Source of the DNA: Rubrivivax sp.
Lineage (GTDB): Bacteria > Pseudomonadota > Gammaproteobacteria > Burkholderiales > Burkholderiaceae_C
DNA: 54,756 nucleotides
Reading direction: 5' to 3'
NCBI GenBank assembly: GCA_016790425.1
Contig: JAEUPF010000141.1
Coordinates: 1-54,756, forward strand
Shown in pieces: positions 53,905 through 54,756 of this stretch. Made by a program: the position numbers and the translations under genes. Within the stretch, counting starts at the first letter, position 1. Each line of letters opens with the position of its first letter. The notes beneath the pieces are model-generated. The model searched no databases. It saw only the letters and a program-made list of their open reading frames with translations, and was not told the origin of the DNA.

Positions 53905-54756
53905 ATGGATTTCGACTTCTCCGACGACCAGCAGTCGCTGCGCGACGCCGTCCGGCGCTGGGTGGACAAGGGCTTCGCTTTCGAGCGGCGGCACGCGCTC
54001 GCCAAGGCGGGCGGCGCCACGCGCTCGGTCTACGGCGAACTGGCCGAACTCGGCCTCACCGGCCTCGCGATCCCCGAGGCACACGGCGGCATGGGTTTCG
54101 GCCCCGTCGAGGCCATGGTGGTGAACGAGGAACTCGGCCGCGGCCTCGTCAACGCCCCCTACGCCCACGCGGCCCTCGTGGCGCCCGCGCTGCTGGCCGC
54201 CGCGCCGCAGGCACTGCAGGCGGCCTGGTTGCCCCGCATGGCCACGGCCGAGACCCTCGTGGTGCTGGCCCACCAGGAGCGCGCCGCGCGCTACCGGCTC
54301 CATCACGTGACCACGCGGGCCACGCGCCAGGGCAGCGGCTGGGTGCTGGAGGGCGCGAAGAGCATCGTGCCCGCCGGCGACGAGGCCGACGCCTACGTCG
54401 TGCCGGCGCGCATCGCGGGTGCACCGGACGATGTGGCCGGCATCGGCCTCTTCCTCGTCGAGCGGACCAGCCTCGCGGCCGGCCAGGTGCGCGGTTATCC
54501 CACCCAGGACGGCGCCCGCGCTGCCGAGATCCGGCTGGCCGGCACGCCCGCCGCCCTCGTCACCGAGGAAGGGCACGCCGCGCTCGAACGTGCCGTCGAC
54601 ATCGGCATCGCCGCGCTGTGCGCCGAGGCGGTGGGGGTGATGGACCGCCTGGTCGAGCTGACCGTGGAGTACATGAACACGCGCAAGCAGTTCGGCGTGC
54701 CCATCGCCACCTTCCAGGCGCTGCGCCATCGCATCGCCGACGTGAAGATGCAGCTC
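53905..54756 (+). CDS. Acyl-CoA dehydrogenase, second subunit (3' end outside window)
   Basis: 284 residues are visible of a second acyl-CoA dehydrogenase, open to the last base. It begins MDFDFSDDQQSLRDAVRRWVDKGF and continues LGLTGLAIPEAHGGMGFGPVEAMVVNEELG and LVVLAHQERAARYRLHHV. It ends in the helical C-terminal domain at VEYMNTRKQFGVPIATFQALRHRIADVKMQL. It is clearly diverged from the first copy, so the pair resembles the heteromeric dehydrogenases found in adjacent genes. The start follows the first subunit stop by 3 bases. Confidence 0.93.
   Translation, partial: MDFDFSDDQQSLRDAVRRWVDKGFAFERRHALAKAGGATRSVYGELAELGLTGLAIPEAHGGMGFGPVEAMVVNEELGRGLVNAPYAHAALVAPALLAAAPQALQAAWLPRMATAETLVVLAHQERAARYRLHHVTTRATRQGSGWVLEGAKSIVPAGDEADAYVVPARIAGAPDDVAGIGLFLVERTSLAAGQVRGYPTQDGARAAEIRLAGTPAALVTEEGHAALERAVDIGIAALCAEAVGVMDRLVELTVEYMNTRKQFGVPIATFQALRHRIADVKMQL

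Overview
The window is chromosomal DNA of very high GC content with long, tightly packed genes. The organism is most likely a betaproteobacterium of the order Burkholderiales, in the Rubrivivax/Leptothrix/Methylibium neighbourhood. The reasons are the infB-rbfA-truB-typA order, the ygfZ/mltG-tmk-holB-pilZ-tatD block, a Burkholderiales-type isocitrate lyase, a WS/DGAT acyltransferase and paired acyl-CoA dehydrogenases. The genus is an inference. I see no tRNA, rRNA, insertion sequence, prophage or CRISPR array.

Layout. 1-5.8 kb: translation genes (infB 5'-truncated by the window edge, rbfA, truB, typA). 5.8-9.1 kb, minus strand: FecR-domain protein, haem-binding DUF3365/HAMP membrane protein and a Ser/Thr kinase, a likely signalling group. 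9.3-14.3 kb: DMT transporter, a WS/DGAT acyltransferase with a long Lys/Ala-rich tail, and two alpha/beta hydrolases. 14.4-25.3 kb: the most interesting locus, thirteen co-directional genes preceded by a strong sigma-54 promoter. They encode two TusA-like proteins, a YeeE/YedE sulfur-compound transporter, three small DsrE/DsrH-like proteins, a tandem-rhodanese lipoprotein, a pentahaem lipoprotein, a small exported protein, a membrane-anchored trihaem cytochrome, a porin, and a histidine kinase with its sigma-54-type response regulator. I read this as a self-regulated system joining sulfur (or selenium/tellurium) handling to an outer-membrane electron conduit. The substrate is unknown.

25.4-28.4 kb: dusA, then mtnA with a class II aldolase, probably a methylthioadenosine/5'-deoxyadenosine salvage shunt. 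28.3-36.0 kb: polyamine/omega-amino-acid catabolism on the minus strand (two class III aminotransferases, gamma-glutamylpolyamine synthetase, gamma-Glu-GABA hydrolase, DMT transporter), divergent from an Lrp/AsnC regulator and a coupled glutamine amidotransferase. 36.0-39.8 kb: aceA behind a perfect 16-bp palindrome, an iron alcohol dehydrogenase and a thioesterase-GNAT fusion. 39.9-46.1 kb: ygfZ divergent from mltG-tmk-holB-pilZ-tatD-ankyrin gene, then a small orphan gene and an AT-richer gap. 46.3-52.5 kb, minus strand: FHA protein, cyclic-nucleotide-binding protein, a 1010-residue polyferredoxin/[2Fe-2S]/FAD oxidoreductase fusion and NnrS, which looks like a redox and nitrosative-stress group. 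52.7 kb to the end: two acyl-CoA dehydrogenase subunits, the second cut by the window edge.
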